Source: Schistosoma mansoni
Lineage: Eukaryota; Platyhelminthes; Trematoda; Strigeidida; Schistosomatidae
Assembly (NCBI RefSeq): GCF_000237925.1
Contig: NC_031500.1
Location: forward strand, 5,515,254-5,579,253
Direction of reading: 5' to 3'
DNA: 64,000 nucleotides
The number at the start of each line of letters is the position of its first letter. Position 1 is the first letter of the stretch. Shown piece by piece: positions 43,206 through 51,794 of the stretch. Made by a program: the position numbers and the translations under genes. Under the pieces are notes generated by a model. That model searched no databases, was not told the DNA's origin, and saw nothing but the letters and a program-made list of their open reading frames with translations.

Positions 43206-46200
43206 AAATTATAGGCCAGTAATTAATTCTGTCTCTTAGAATTTAATTAGTTGTAATATGAAATTTCACTACATAATGTTGAATAAATAAATAGCTATCA
43301 GTATGGAGGTTGTGGAGATTGTTAAATTACATGGAGAATACTGACTCTTTATTTGAACACATAAATATTGTTACAAAGGGGCACCAAATACATACGCGCC
43401 TCACAAGTCACTTGATTTGTGTGTGAGCTGTAATACTGCCAGGGTGCCCAAACCGAAGCAGGTGGTTTTCTTAGGGGGGCACACCCGAAGCATTCGACTT
43501 AAAGGTTTAATCCACAAGACAATGGAGCAACGTCAGGAGATGCAGTCCCATGGTATCCGGTGACCAACAATAGGTTCATACGCCATTCGTTCCATCAGGA
43601 TCCTGGAGCCCATGTGCACCATTGGTTTGGAATCAGGGTTTGCCAACTCCCCTAGGTGGATCCTCCACATCCCCTAACCCGGTTAAAGCACCGGACATTC
43701 GCTTTTCGTCCTCTCAATTTTGTAAACAACACCGCGAAGCGAAAAGACAGTATAGGATTTCCCTGGCAGTGGTTGTATACGCGTGGCCATGTAAGAGCAT
43801 TTTGAGAGATAAAAAAAGAGAGAGAGCTGACTCTCCCCACCCTCGGTCTTGCCAGGGCATTCAGGGACACTGACTGGTCCAAGTTCAATGTTTAACTAAG
43901 ATCGCTTAGTGATCTCAATAAAACAAATAGCCATTGAAAGAGAAAGTTTACGAAACTTAAGAAATGTATGATTGGTAGGGTAGAAAGTGTATTAGTGATT
44001 ATCATCAAGTTGAAATGAAGAAATAATCTATTTAATAATGTTTATAATGACCTTCAAATTACAGAAAAATATCTACTTCACACAAATAAGTCTGAACACT
44101 TAGAAGGTTGACAAAATATATTTAAATACCACTGGAACCAATATGTTCCTATTTAAAAAGAATGAATCAGAGATGTAATTCTATGAAAATTTTCAGTCAT
44201 TATCTTATTAGTTAAACGTGTCTACCAGAAACCAACGATCTAGGCTTACACTTATCGAAAAAGTTAGTGTGCTCTCCATCTAAGCTGTGATAATTCGAAC
44301 CCATGTCTTCATTTTTATTCATTTATTTATTCCTTAACTTATCTTTATGAGTTAAACATTGTTAACACTAATTAGTAGCTACATGTTAAATATTGCTGAT
44401 CGTTATTCTAATATAGATCATTATGATTTTTACAAGTGTACACTGATTATATCTGCCCACCTATATACTAATGTGTAGTTAGTTAAAACTTTATTTACAA
44501 AATGAACATCTCATTTTTCTGAGTCACATAGTGCTCAGAATTCTATATTGTACCAGAACATAATATTGAATAAAGCCATGAATAATAATAGTATTAGTTT
44601 ATAGTCTATTCATAGGACTCAGTCTATGCTGAGTTTGATTTGGATCACTTTTTTAGTGAGTTAAATAGTATTATTGCTAAGCAATTAGGACAGGTAAGTG
44701 AGTAATAAGATCAAAACTACTTTCAAAGGGTAATCATGTGATCCCAAATACCTAGATGATGGAAATTTAATATGTCAATTTGGTTTATGCTCACACCATA
44801 GATTTCATGTTTTTTTCTCAGCAAAAACTACAAGAATATACATAAGAATACACACTAACAAAATCAAACTGGACAATTTCTTTCCCAAGCAGATTTGAGA
44901 TTGAGAATCAGACAAAATTTTGTTCATGCCACAAATTATGCTGTGGTGGATCATACTTTGTCGATGACTTTTAACCACTCCTGAATGACCTTGAGGAAGT
45001 AAAGTCAATTTTGAGACAGTTAGAATCCAACTAAAACAAATAAATAGCTTAATAAACGAAGATCTAAAAAGGCGCTAAGAATAGAATACCTGCCCACAGA
45101 TTTGTAGCGTACACTTTTTTTATGTTCAGTACGTGCATAGTATCATACATTTTCGGGCATTTTTCCTCACACTCAGAGAGCGAGTGCTGCATATTAAAAC
45201 CTAAGTTCTACTGAAGATTTCATTTCAAGCTCTAACTTTCACTTTATTTGCTTTTTCATCTGACAATTTGAAATCCACAACAGTGTTGTGTTAATACGAA
45301 AAAACATATATAATAGCTTCAGATGGCAGCTGAAACTTTCAGTGAAAATCACATTGTTGTATACAGGACTCACCTACTAATTGAACTGAAAAATGTTTGA
45401 AAATGCTAGATATTGTACTTCTATCGATCGTTGAAAAAGGATGATTATTTTCACACAAAGTGTCGGGTTTAGGCTTAAGATTAAGAGATGGTTTAATGCT
45501 AAACGTAATGATTAGAAATGGGATGGAAATATTTATTGTAGCCATATAGATGAATACTGATACAGTTCTTTGGTTTTAAATATTAAGAACCTTTAGAACT
45601 TCGAAGTAGTGGTCACTTCTATGGTCTCCACATCTTGATTTCAAGTGCCTCAGTAACCAAACAGGTAGGTTTTACTAAATTCTTGCATAGGTCTCAATAA
45701 AGTACTAATCACCCGTCGTTGCGTTTTGAATTTGGCGCAAAACCTCTGAGTATCTATCTGGAATTAATTGGTTTATCATTTAATTATATAATAGAACCAA
45801 ACTATATAGAAATTTTCAGAATGCACTTAAGAATAATCTACTGCTAGGAATCCTACTTTTGAGTAGATTTCGTATTTTGGCTCATTTGGATGGTTGTTGA
45901 TCACTTACAGGACCTTGGACTGTTGAAAAACAGCATCTTACGTCACTGTGGCTAGCTAAAGATATCCAGTGATTGGGTGGAATCCAGAGACGAGATTGTT
46001 GTATGGTCCACTATATTTTCGGGCAAAGAAGTCTGTTAGGAACGGCGCTTCTTGGTAAAATCATATTAAAATTTTACGTTTCATGTAACTTCTAGAATCG
46101 CTTCAGGCTGTCAGCATAGTTTATCTCTGCGAACATTACTTTTAACTATTCAGCACATAAATTATTTCAGAGTTTTTTGGCCTGAAAATATTTATACGTA

Positions 46201-46371
46201 TATTTATAGCTTTAATCAATCTAACATGTTAACTCTTGTTATGTCTCTCACTGTGCTTAGTTTACTACTGGAACAATACGAATCGATATTCGATCTACCA
46301 AGGAGGATGCGGTGCATTCATGTGTTGCACATTTAACAAATCTAGTCAAACAGATTAAATTCGATCTATGA
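11700..46371 (+). CDS. AP3D1: AP-3 adaptor complex subunit delta, complete, 25 exons
   Basis: Exons: 11700-11795, 11834-11929, 11963-12124, 12157-12264, 13572-13701, 14855-14994, 16496-16569, 17988-18037, 19063-19112, 19301-19349, 20132-20429, 22680-22910, 24777-25164, 26750-27259, 27604-27741, 28878-29070, 31507-31594, 33632-33851, 35992-36186, 36828-37067, 38868-38921, 39099-39402, 41893-41981, 44616-44693, 46261-46371. All introns are GT-AG and all phases agree, giving 1363 residues. Residues 1-620 are the helical-repeat trunk and follow human AP3D1 closely (KFTFKRIGYLAASQSFH, NPKNYLSLSPIFFKLMT, CLDDKDESIRLRALDLL). Exon 14 carries the hallmark VAPKAQKKVPIPEGLDLDAW (to about residue 775). 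A Ser/Asn/Lys-rich hinge and a divergent ear follow. The delta subunit is one of two large chains of AP-3, which sorts cargo from endosomes to lysosome-related organelles. The protein is about 200 residues longer than the human one. Exons in the hinge (15-21) rest on phase and splice sites rather than on similarity. Confidence 0.95.
11796..12156 (+). other. Cluster of three micro-introns in AP3D1
   Basis: Introns 1-3 are only 38, 33 and 32 nt long (11796-11833, 11930-11962, 12125-12156), while most later introns are 0.6-2.6 kb. Each has GT-AG ends, and the flanking exons match the AP-3 delta protein without a gap. Very short introns at the 5' end followed by long ones is a known feature of schistosome genes. 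Confidence 0.9.
16793..16923 (-). repeat. 3' end of AAAT-tailed repeat (5'-truncated copy)
   Basis: Read on the minus strand it ends with the same sequence as the copies at 39808, 40446, 43343 and 52690: a block containing TTTGTACCAATATTTATG and then TTTAAATAAATAA. It is 5'-truncated, as is common for retroposons. It lies in AP3D1 intron 7. Confidence 0.75.
16975..17110 (+). repeat. tRNA-like SINE head fragment
   Basis: A tRNA-like stretch with an A-box-like TGGTCTAATGGTTAACG and a B-box-like GGTCGAACTATGC. It has no proper acceptor stem and lies in AP3D1 intron 7. It resembles the heads of the hammerhead-type SINEs elsewhere in the window. Confidence 0.45.
17755..17930 (+). repeat. SINE fragment with hammerhead-like body (family 2)
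   Basis: Contains GTCCCATACTAAGAC (a stem-loop like hammerhead stem II), then AAAACGGCCGTCC and the family body. The first core motif is CTGCAGAG instead of CTGATGA and the second is AAAAC instead of GAAAC, so it should be inactive. It is 5'-truncated and lies in AP3D1 intron 7. Confidence 0.6.
18480..18865 (+). mobile_element. SR2/RTE-like LINE 3' end fragment
   Basis: Shares its layout with the better copy at 25740-26530: a degraded end of the reverse-transcriptase polyprotein (GGTGACGTGGCTCGGAATCG region), the CTTTGTCTTCCTTTAGATC stretch, and a 3' UTR ending in a CAGGTTCTACGTTGTGTGTG-type tail. It lies in AP3D1 intron 8. The reading frame is broken. Confidence 0.6.
18865..19000 (+). repeat. 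SINE fragment with hammerhead-like body (family 2)
   Basis: CTGATGA at 18912-18918 is an intact first hammerhead core motif. It is followed by the hairpin TTCCCATACTAGGAC, AAAACG in place of GAAACG, and a GTC at 18946-18948 where cleavage would fall. Of the family-2 copies in this window it is the only one with CTGATGA intact. It directly follows an SR2-like tail, which suggests one retroposon landed next to another. Confidence 0.6.
19428..19459. repeat. (TA)n microsatellite
   Basis: A pure TA run of about 32 bp in AP3D1 intron 10, close after the 19301-19349 exon. Confidence 0.95.
19560..20030 (+). mobile_element. SR2/RTE-like LINE 3' end fragment
   Basis: The segment GAATGGTTGGAGACGTTGGG and the following bases read like the end of SR2-type polyproteins (EWLETLGDMAQN). 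A 3' UTR with the shared TTTGTCTCCCCTTAGATC stretch and a tail ending near 20030 follow. It lies in AP3D1 intron 10 and the coding part is fragmentary. Confidence 0.7.
20680..20840 (+). mobile_element. SR2-like 3' UTR tail fragment
   Basis: Matches only the last part of the SR2-like copies (the GTGGTAACTTGAACTGATG and CTTACCAGGTTCTG stretches). It is strongly 5'-truncated and lies in AP3D1 intron 11. Confidence 0.5.
25740..26530 (+). mobile_element. SR2/RTE-like LINE, 5'-truncated 3' end
   Basis: Translated segments show the end of an RTE-type LINE polyprotein: NICWDHRVRNSEVRHRILRN, then LRWLGYLLRMPEHRL, SVGDGWKK and TLGDMTQDRSQWRRC. This is the conserved C-terminal region downstream of the reverse transcriptase in schistosome SR2-like elements. 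In-frame stops occur near 26017, 26141 and 26217, so it is a dead copy. A 3' UTR follows to about 26530. It lies in AP3D1 intron 13. Confidence 0.8.
27840..28140 (+). repeat. Sm-alpha-like SINE: tRNA head plus hammerhead-like body
   Basis: The head has an A-box-like TAGCTTAGTGGATAAAGC and a B-box-like GGCTTCGAGTCTC. The body has GTGCTGATGTGTCC, a hairpin, GGAAGAACTGAGCG and TTCTGGATTTTATTGCT. This is the order of the Sm-alpha hammerhead: CTGATGA, stem II, GAAAC, cleavage triplet, stem I. The core is mutated (CTGATGT, GAAC). It lies in AP3D1 intron 15. The right boundary is uncertain. Confidence 0.65.
29375..29475 (+). repeat. tRNA-like SINE head
   Basis: A-box-like TTGATAGAGCATTGGTTAG and B-box-like GGGTTTAAACTC stand at tRNA-like spacing in AP3D1 intron 16. 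There is no cloverleaf with a paired acceptor stem, so it is a SINE head rather than a tRNA gene. Confidence 0.4.
30063..30330 (+). mobile_element. Penelope-like element, GIY-YIG endonuclease fragment
   Basis: The frame from 30063 reads YQFTCSCRAGYIGHTKRTL, then SKRISKHYPAWL and SISEHLFDSGH. A cysteine pair (CSC) just before YIG, followed by R..L..RI..H, is the pattern of the GIY-YIG endonuclease at the C terminus of Penelope-like retroelements. Only this domain is present; the reverse transcriptase is missing. It lies in AP3D1 intron 16 and abuts the ~500-bp repeat at 30325. Confidence 0.75.
30325..30835 (+). repeat. Dispersed ~500-bp repeat, copy 1
   Basis: Collinear with 37295-37805: shared stretches include GGTATGAGCAG, AGCCCTTCCA, TTGAGTCCAGAACACCAA and CAATAAACTGAGTATAATTT. 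There is no coding potential. The right end has GGATATAAC. It lies in AP3D1 intron 16. It could be an LTR, a non-autonomous DNA element or a Penelope-associated terminal repeat. Confidence 0.75.
31920..32090 (+). mobile_element. SR2-like LINE C-terminal fragment
   Basis: The frame from 31925 reads DLNHVDRCILHSWGSLSRHN and then QCLETSVTCLKISLSEA. This corresponds to the HVGRCRL..WGPRD...QWLETLGDMAQNRSQW end of SR2-like polyproteins, much decayed. It lies in AP3D1 intron 17. Confidence 0.6.
32845..33115 (-). mobile_element. SR2-like LINE C-terminal fragment, antisense
   Basis: The reverse complement reads in pieces SLSHVGRY, NQWLQALGDMIQNWS and an upstream remnant of RWLGH..RM. This is the C-terminal region of SR2-like LINEs, broken by stops. 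It lies in AP3D1 intron 17, opposite to the gene. Confidence 0.55.
33950..34105 (-). repeat. SINE with hammerhead-like body (family 2), antisense
   Basis: The reverse complement has a tRNA-like head (A-box-like TAAAGGTTAAGCGCTCG, B-box-like GCGTTCGGTC). A body then has GCCCACATTATGACGAAATA and GCTGTC. The second core motif is GAAAT and the first is lost. It lies in AP3D1 intron 18 and faces the plus-strand copy at 34375-34555. Confidence 0.65.
34375..34555 (+). repeat. SINE with hammerhead-like body (family 2)
   Basis: tRNA-like head (AGTCTAAAAGTTAAGCG, GGTCCTGGGTCCGGTC), then CTGCTAGAATTGCCC, ATATTAGGATGAAACGGTTG and TC. The second core motif GAAAC is intact; the first (CTGATGA) is not. It lies in AP3D1 intron 18. 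Confidence 0.65.
35120..35300 (+). mobile_element. SR2-like 3' UTR tail fragment
   Basis: Resembles the last part of the SR2-like copies (ACACTTTCGTCCCAGGTCCT, then GTGTTGTC). It is short and diverged and lies in AP3D1 intron 18. Confidence 0.4.
35400..35860 (-). repeat. AAAT-tailed repeat body, old diverged copy
   Basis: The reverse complement is collinear with 52190-52600, for example the stretch around CCTGATTCCAAACCAATAGT and TGTACATGGGCTCCAGGATC. It is more diverged than the 43.3 and 52.2 kb copies and lacks the AAAT-rich tail. It lies in AP3D1 intron 18. Confidence 0.65.
37295..37805 (+). repeat. Dispersed ~500-bp repeat, copy 2
   Basis: Collinear with 30325-30835. Its left end TTATATCCAGC and right end GCTAGGATATAAC are nearly inverted to each other, which suggests short terminal inverted repeats. 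There is no coding potential. It lies in AP3D1 intron 20. Confidence 0.75.
39808..40300 (-). mobile_element. RTE-like LINE 3' end with AAAT-rich tail
   Basis: The reverse complement encodes LGHVLRMSSRRIPRRALF, then DWKKRRGGQCMTWC, LPGWGPRDGATQW and LETLSDMAQNRSQ. This is the C-terminal region of an RTE/SR2-like LINE. A pyrimidine-rich 3' UTR and the tail TTTGTACCAATATATATG then TTTAAATAAATAAATAA follow. It is 5'-truncated, so it carries no complete reverse transcriptase. It lies in AP3D1 intron 22. Confidence 0.75.
40300..40890 (+). repeat. AAAT-tailed repeat body, interrupted by an inserted copy
   Basis: Collinear with the 52.2 kb copy: CCCCCAAATACCCCGG, the CTCTCCCTCTCGAAATGC stretch, then GGAAAACCCTGATTCCAAAC and TGCTTCGGTTTGGGCACC. 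It is split by the 131-bp insertion at 40446-40576. The tail is missing. It lies in AP3D1 intron 22. Confidence 0.75.
40446..40576 (-). repeat. Short AAAT-tailed retroposed copy with 13-bp target duplication
   Basis: This 131-bp block is the 3' end of the same repeat family in inverse orientation. The 13-mer ACGAAATTGAGAG stands on both sides (40433-40445 and 40577-40589). A 5'-truncated copy with an AAAT-rich tail and a target-site duplication of this size is what LINE-driven target-primed reverse transcription leaves. Confidence 0.85.
42290..42440 (-). repeat. SINE with hammerhead-like body (family 2), antisense
   Basis: The reverse complement has a tRNA-like head (GTGGTCTAGAGGTTAGGCG, AAGTTCAATATAC). 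A body then has CTCCTGAGAAATCCCATAC, TACGACGAAATAGC and TATCCAGTGCTTC. The core motifs are altered (CCTGAGA, GAAAT). It lies in AP3D1 intron 23. Confidence 0.65.
43136..43202. repeat. (AT)n microsatellite, 67 bp
   Basis: An uninterrupted AT run, the longest simple repeat in the window, in AP3D1 intron 23. Confidence 0.97.
43343..43873 (-). repeat. AAAT-tailed repeat, near full-length copy
   Basis: The reverse complement is collinear with 52178-52690, from CCCTGGCAAGACCGAGGG through GTTGGCAAACCCTGATTCC to the end TTTGTAACAATATTTATG and TTCAAATAAAG. It is about 530 bp long and lies in AP3D1 intron 23. Its longest open frames are repeat-derived and not a gene. Confidence 0.8.
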
Positions 46372-46842
46372 CATAATGTATCTATACATGTAATAGTGTA
46401 TCATTCACTTCTTCTTTCTCTTGTATTGATTTTTCCTAAGCTTATCCTACAATCTGTTTTTCGATTGTTAATACTCCTTTGTTGTGATTTGGATTTTCTT
46501 AATTTCACTATTCTCTGTATTGATGTTGTTTGTCTTATTTTGATATACAATATTATTTGTGGCAATGATAACTTATTACACGAATATATATGTATCATTA
46601 TTCCCATTTTGATTGTCCTTTTATATTCATTTATATATGATTTGCCTATCAACGATTCCTAGCTAACTGTGATCTAATGTGTTTACCATATATGTTTGAT
46701 TGTTTGTATACACGTAGTTTTGTTGTTTCGATTATCCTATATATATACGTGTGGTCTTTCAGATATTAAAATGTGTATATTTTGTTGGGTCTTCGATATT
46801 TTAACCAATATCACGATGATTTTTTTTTGTTTACACATATTA
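46372..46842. other. AP3D1 3' flank, no gene seen
   Basis: T-rich DNA directly after the AP3D1 stop, probably the 3' UTR. Hydrophobic open frames here (46396-46662, 46696-46917) are what T-rich DNA gives by chance; they have no splice context or recognisable domain. Confidence 0.5.
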
Positions 46843-47124
46843 TTAATATTATCGCTACTCATAATTTCCATTGGTTCGTCTTGTTTTCTCTTTAGGTACT
46901 TTTCTTATCTTTTGTGATTGACAGTCATCTATACTTATGAATATCCACTATCAAAAGTTGTGGTACTCTTATTTCTATCTCCCTTAATATTATCGCTACT
47001 CATAATTTCCATTGGTTCGTCTTGTTTTCTCTTTAGGTACTTTTCTTATCTTTTGTGATTGACAGTCATCTATACTTATGAATATCCACTATCAAAAGTT
47101 GTGGTACTCTTATTTCTATCTCCC
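46843..47124. repeat. Exact 141-bp tandem duplication (2 copies)
   Basis: 46843-46983 is repeated base for base at 46984-47124. It lies 472 bp after the AP3D1 stop codon, possibly in its 3' UTR. The identity means a very recent duplication or an assembly join error. Confidence 0.95.
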
Positions 47125-49535
47125 TTCTCTTCGTTGTCTGTATTCTTTTGTTTCATCGTTTTTTGCATACAAATTCCTTTTTCATTTCCTTTATTTACCA
47201 CCATTGATGATTTGTCCAGCGTTTATTTCCTTTGTGTTTACATTTCTCTTCGGATAAATAATGTATGTGTGTGTATAGATTGACACTTTATCTTAGTAGA
47301 TTACAGTTATCTGGATGAAATAATTCAATTATGTGTAGAATGTTTAATTTTTTTTCAAAGAAGATGAATTCAAAACTAGAAACTACTAAGCATCCGATCA
47401 CTTCATGTAATATTATTAAGAATGCAAATCAACAATCTTGATTAAAATCTATTGCATTAAATTATGTAAAAACTTCGAATACATGAGTACATGTGATATA
47501 AGTTATACACTCAACTTTATATATATATATATATATATACCTGTAACCTTGCCACCAAGTGCCAAATAGCACAAGACCTCTACGTCCATGGTATCCTCCC
47601 GGCTACTTCCAATCACCTAACAATTATTTTTATGCATCAAAATATGAACCAATCAATTATTTTACACTTTAATTCTTATTCAACACTATAGTTTGTTAAC
47701 AGTTTCAATCTGTTACCATAATCTTCAACCACCTTACATCTCAACATGCTGCACGCGATGTCCAGTCAGTCAAACTAGTGACTGCATTGTAACTTGCTCG
47801 ATCGAATCCAATCATTACCAAAAGACTGGATGAACATGATATCGGTCACCACTTAAAGATTAGCTCAACAATCCGCTTTGCGATAAATCCTTACCTAGTT
47901 TGTTTTCAGTTCAAGTTGATGATAACCAAAAGAAAAATAGTCTAGTTAGAGGCACATACATGTTTATAAGTTATATAAGTGTAATTACTAATTAATATGA
48001 TACTATGTATTACTGGTCTCAAATCAGAACGTGAATAAAAAGAAAATTAAAACACTAGTGCTGTAGATGGATTAATCATGATGTTTAGAACTGATCTTAG
48101 CTCAAGCATCCAATAATCGAGACTGTCGTACTACCATTAAGTTTATTCAAAACTACCACATGACGAAATACGATCATATTTCAATGCTTAGAAATTGGAA
48201 AACAATACAGCATTCTTATTTTTAGAAAACACTAATCTGGTATAGTACAACAGATAATACCTTGTAAAAATAAATCTGAAGAATACCATCATAACACCGA
48301 TCATTCATTGGCAATTCTAAGTCCGAAACCCTGTATCTATATAGGCAGTTTTCTTCATTTTGAGAATAGTTCAGATTATTTTGTTTTGAAATGGTTCTCC
48401 GAAAAGTTCGCAGCAGCTCATTAGTTAAAATCAGTCAGTTGATTTTAGTTAAATGCACACTGAAAGTCATGCGTATCAATGAAGTAAAATGAAATTAAAT
48501 ATATCTTTAGTTATATTCGGTCATTGTCACGCGATTTCACGAATTCATTTAGAATAAAGTTGTAGACAACTGGATTATGACTCAGCGATCTAAATGTACC
48601 ATCTCCAGACCTATATATCTTTGATTTGACGGTATGAGTATTATTTGCTGACAAGTCAAAACGGCCATCTAGGTCTGAGATTAGCCGCCATGTTTTTAAC
48701 AATCACTGAGTGTTTCGTATCTGGGAATTTACTTTATTTCTCAGCCTTCTTGCGAATAGGCATTGCTTGAGTGTCGTTTTCATAAGAAAATCTCACCCAC
48801 TATATTTGTGCTTGTAATCTGGGATGTCGAGCTGTAGTAAACTAGGAAGGCCCATAACCAGTATTTCTGAACAATTGCATTTGCTTGAAATGTGTTATAA
48901 ACTGTAAAGGATACTTGTTATAACGTTAGGGTTTATTGTTATAACAGTCCTTTCACTTTACACGTATGTGGGACGTTAGTTTACCTTAGACGAATATCTA
49001 CACTAGATTCCCACCCAGTGTCTATTCTACAGGACTTCAACACAACTCAGATCAAGAACACGAGATTAGCCTGACTATAGCGTCAATATATTTCCACCAA
49101 AATCCGACACAAGGAACAGTCAATCAATAACAGTCCATACATAATACGGATAGGGGAATATATATAACACACACAACACCTGTCATCCTATCTAATGTCT
49201 GACTCAGCAAAACAACCAATCATTGTCATTCTCGCCTACACATCAAAATGAAATTCTCAAGAGTGTACTCCAGTGTACAGCACTCACCTACCAAGTGGAC
49301 GGGGAAATTACTAGAGATTTTGAGTGTGGCATGCCTAATGAACATTGAAAAAGTTGCTTTTAATCTTAGTCCTGTCTAGTGAATGTTTGTTTACAATGAC
49401 TCCCTAGTTGATAGCAGGCCATAATGAAAACTTCCAGAAATATATATATATATATTTATATAGACATATATATACTTGTTGTAAAACTATCAAGTAACTA
49501 GACTATATAATTTGTTTGTATCTTCCCATTGATGT
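47125..49535. other. Intergenic DNA between convergent genes
   Basis: No gene recognised. A (TA)n run lies at 47518-47539. The 47540-47900 and 48900-49320 stretches are less AT-rich and look like parts of old repeats, but I could not match them to other copies in this window. Confidence 0.4.
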
Positions 49536-49539
49536 GTTA

Positions 49540-49790
49540 GAACTGCAATTGACCAGTCTCTTATTGGCAAATATGTGGGTGGCCTCTCTCGATATTCCCT
49601 TTAATCACAAACATAACAAGCACTGGAATCCAGGACGCACGTCCAGTCCTATTTGGGACTCTTTAGCTGGACGTGCCTGCATCCCAACCTTGATGTTTAC
49701 TCCGGGATTCGAACCCGGTAGCGTTCGCTCCAAACGCCATCGCATTACCCACTTTGCTACTGAATCCCAGTAGCCACTAGTTTGTACAAT
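49540..49790 (-). repeat. Sm-alpha-like SINE with tRNA head and hammerhead fold
   Basis: On the minus strand the head (about 49790-49690) has an A box (TAGCAAAGTGGGTAATGCG), an anticodon-like hairpin (GCGTT / AACGC) and a perfect B-box arm, CCGGGTTCGAATCCCGG. The body (49681-49621) has GTCCAGCTAAAGAGTCCC, AAATAGGACTGGACGTG and CGTCCTGGATTCCAGTG. This is the Sm-alpha hammerhead layout with stem II (GTCCCAAATAGGAC), the GTC site and stem I intact, but with the core changed from CTGATGA to CTAAAGA and GAAAC lost. It should not self-cleave. Transcription by RNA polymerase III from the head is plausible. Confidence 0.85.
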
Positions 49791-50144
49791 GGGGTGAAGT
49801 GTAAATCTATTTTGTATGGTTCTTTCGAATTTTCCCAATGATGTTTAGAACCAGATAATATTCTTATTTTCCTTATTATAAGTCTTCATTTGACCTTTAG
49901 ACTTCTATTATACGACTTACTATTCTTAAGTTATTCCCAATCTATTATTTAAAGTCCCTCACACTCAGTCATTTTGGCTCGAACTTGTATGATTGTTAAG
50001 TTCTAATTTATGGTGTGCTGTTGTCTAGTTTGCATGTATATAAACTGCGCATGGCTGAAATGCACGATTCATGCAGGGGAAGCTGAGATTGTGTTCTGGA
50101 CTCAGATGGTCAGAGCTAGGCGAGAACTAGTGATGACTCTAGGC

Positions 50145-50225
50145 TGTTCGTGCTGGTTAACGCGTCATTGGTTTGTCACAGTGCTAAGATCATGTAAGCC
50201 GGTGTTCAAATCGGTGATTTAGTCA
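50145..50225 (+). repeat. tRNA-like fragment
   Basis: A CTGGTTAACGCGTC stretch followed after tRNA-like spacing by GCCGGTGTTCAAATCGGTG, where GCCGGT/ATCGGT can pair as a T arm. There is no acceptor stem. It is probably a decayed SINE head. Confidence 0.35.
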
Positions 50226-51794
50226 CGTGATACTCGATGGGGCTTAGGACATAACAAAGTAATCATAAATTGTTTTATTCATATACATCTTAATAAGCAC
50301 ATATAACCATATATGGTGTATGGCCAAAAATTTCTGGGTTTGCTGTTTACCACTCATGCTGTTTGCTATCACTTCTCAGTTGTACATCCTTGCTACTACA
50401 GGCAACCACTTCTGTCGGTGGTACCCATCCTATTAGAACTCGACTTCCCTTCGACACTTACACCATCATACGGCTACTATAACGTGAATGAAGCAAAATG
50501 TTTGTATTTGGTTACCTAACACGTTTCCTGTTCAATAACGGTTTATTTCTTTCAAAATATGTATAATTTGACTCAACTGGCACTAATGGGTAGAGAAGTA
50601 GGTCTCCTGAAATTTTGAGCAGTCTGCCTTGTAGTCATACGCTTGAAAAAAACTAACGACATCCACTCTTTCGTTCCATTCACTTTTACGATATTTAGTG
50701 TGTTAATTTAAAACAAAACAGCTTCCAAGTTTCACCCATCTTTTAATATTCCAACAGTCGACAGTTCATAATAAAAATTAGATACACACAGAATAGCTGT
50801 TTGAGAAAAGAAAATACTGATAGCATGCGTGAATCTTTATCACCAAGGTAATCACTGGTATTTCAAAATATCAACCAGACGCTGTGCCACAGTACATTTA
50901 GGTTTAATATCGATAACACTAACGGGAGCTAAACCACTAGCTTTTACAGTATCATGAACGCCAAACTACATCATTCAGACAGTTAACAATTTGATTCGTC
51001 ATTGAACAGGTTATCTTTCCTTTATTTGTTGACCTAGTATGTAGTATTGTACCACACTTAGGTCCGCGCACAACCGCCTAGTCGTACTGCCTAATTCTAA
51101 CATGTTTATTAACCATTATTTTCGTCTACACTGTGTCGGTTGTTAATTTGTAAAACTGTCATTTCCAGATGTATATTGACCGAATACATACAGTTGTCTT
51201 CAAGGATGGCAAAGTTGTCAAAGTCTGAGTACAAAAAAAGATTTTAAACGAGCAGAAACAGTAGATTTAAAATTGGAGTTACTTCATTCAAATTATAAAT
51301 GAGATCATTAATAAGGTGTGATATTGTTGTAAAATTATCTATTTTCAAATGCATCAAAGTATCAGCAAGTATTCAAATGTTCCTAAAGGACTTCCATAAG
51401 AACTTAAAGAATGACACCATATGGATGAGGTTTTATCAGGCAGTATAACACGTAACGAATGCACGACTAATTCGTAATTCAAACTAGTACAAAAAATATT
51501 TCCTAAGGTGTCAGTTATAGTAAACTCAAGAGAAAAACAATTGGGGTACTTTACAATCTCATGTATTAACGAGAACCTGTGAGAGAATAGCCATATTGAA
51601 AAACACGAAGGCAAATTAACTAAAAAATTCAAAACCGGAAAGCAGACAAACTTTAAGTCATCAGACGGTTTGGCTCCTAAGTGTATTTGAGAACATATAT
51701 TGGTGGCTGAGACAAGTATATGTGGTAAACAAATGTGTGAAGGTATCTGTAGTATTTGTGTCGTCCAGGTGAGAGGATAATTTAATTATTTGTA
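50226..51794. other. Intergenic DNA and probable G3BP 3' UTR
   Basis: No gene recognised. Directly below 51795 the minus strand should hold the G3BP 3' UTR. Confidence 0.4.

Noticed and set aside
46396-46917. Hydrophobic open frames after AP3D1 as membrane proteins
   Set aside because: T-rich DNA produces such frames; there is no splice context and no recognisable motif.
49690-49790. A functional tRNA gene on the minus strand
   Set aside because: The T arm and an anticodon-like hairpin are good, but the acceptor stem does not pair, the anticodon loop lacks U33, and a SINE body follows. It is a SINE head.
51354-51632. Minus-strand open frame below the G3BP stop
   Set aside because: It lies in the probable 3' UTR and has no domain or splice support.
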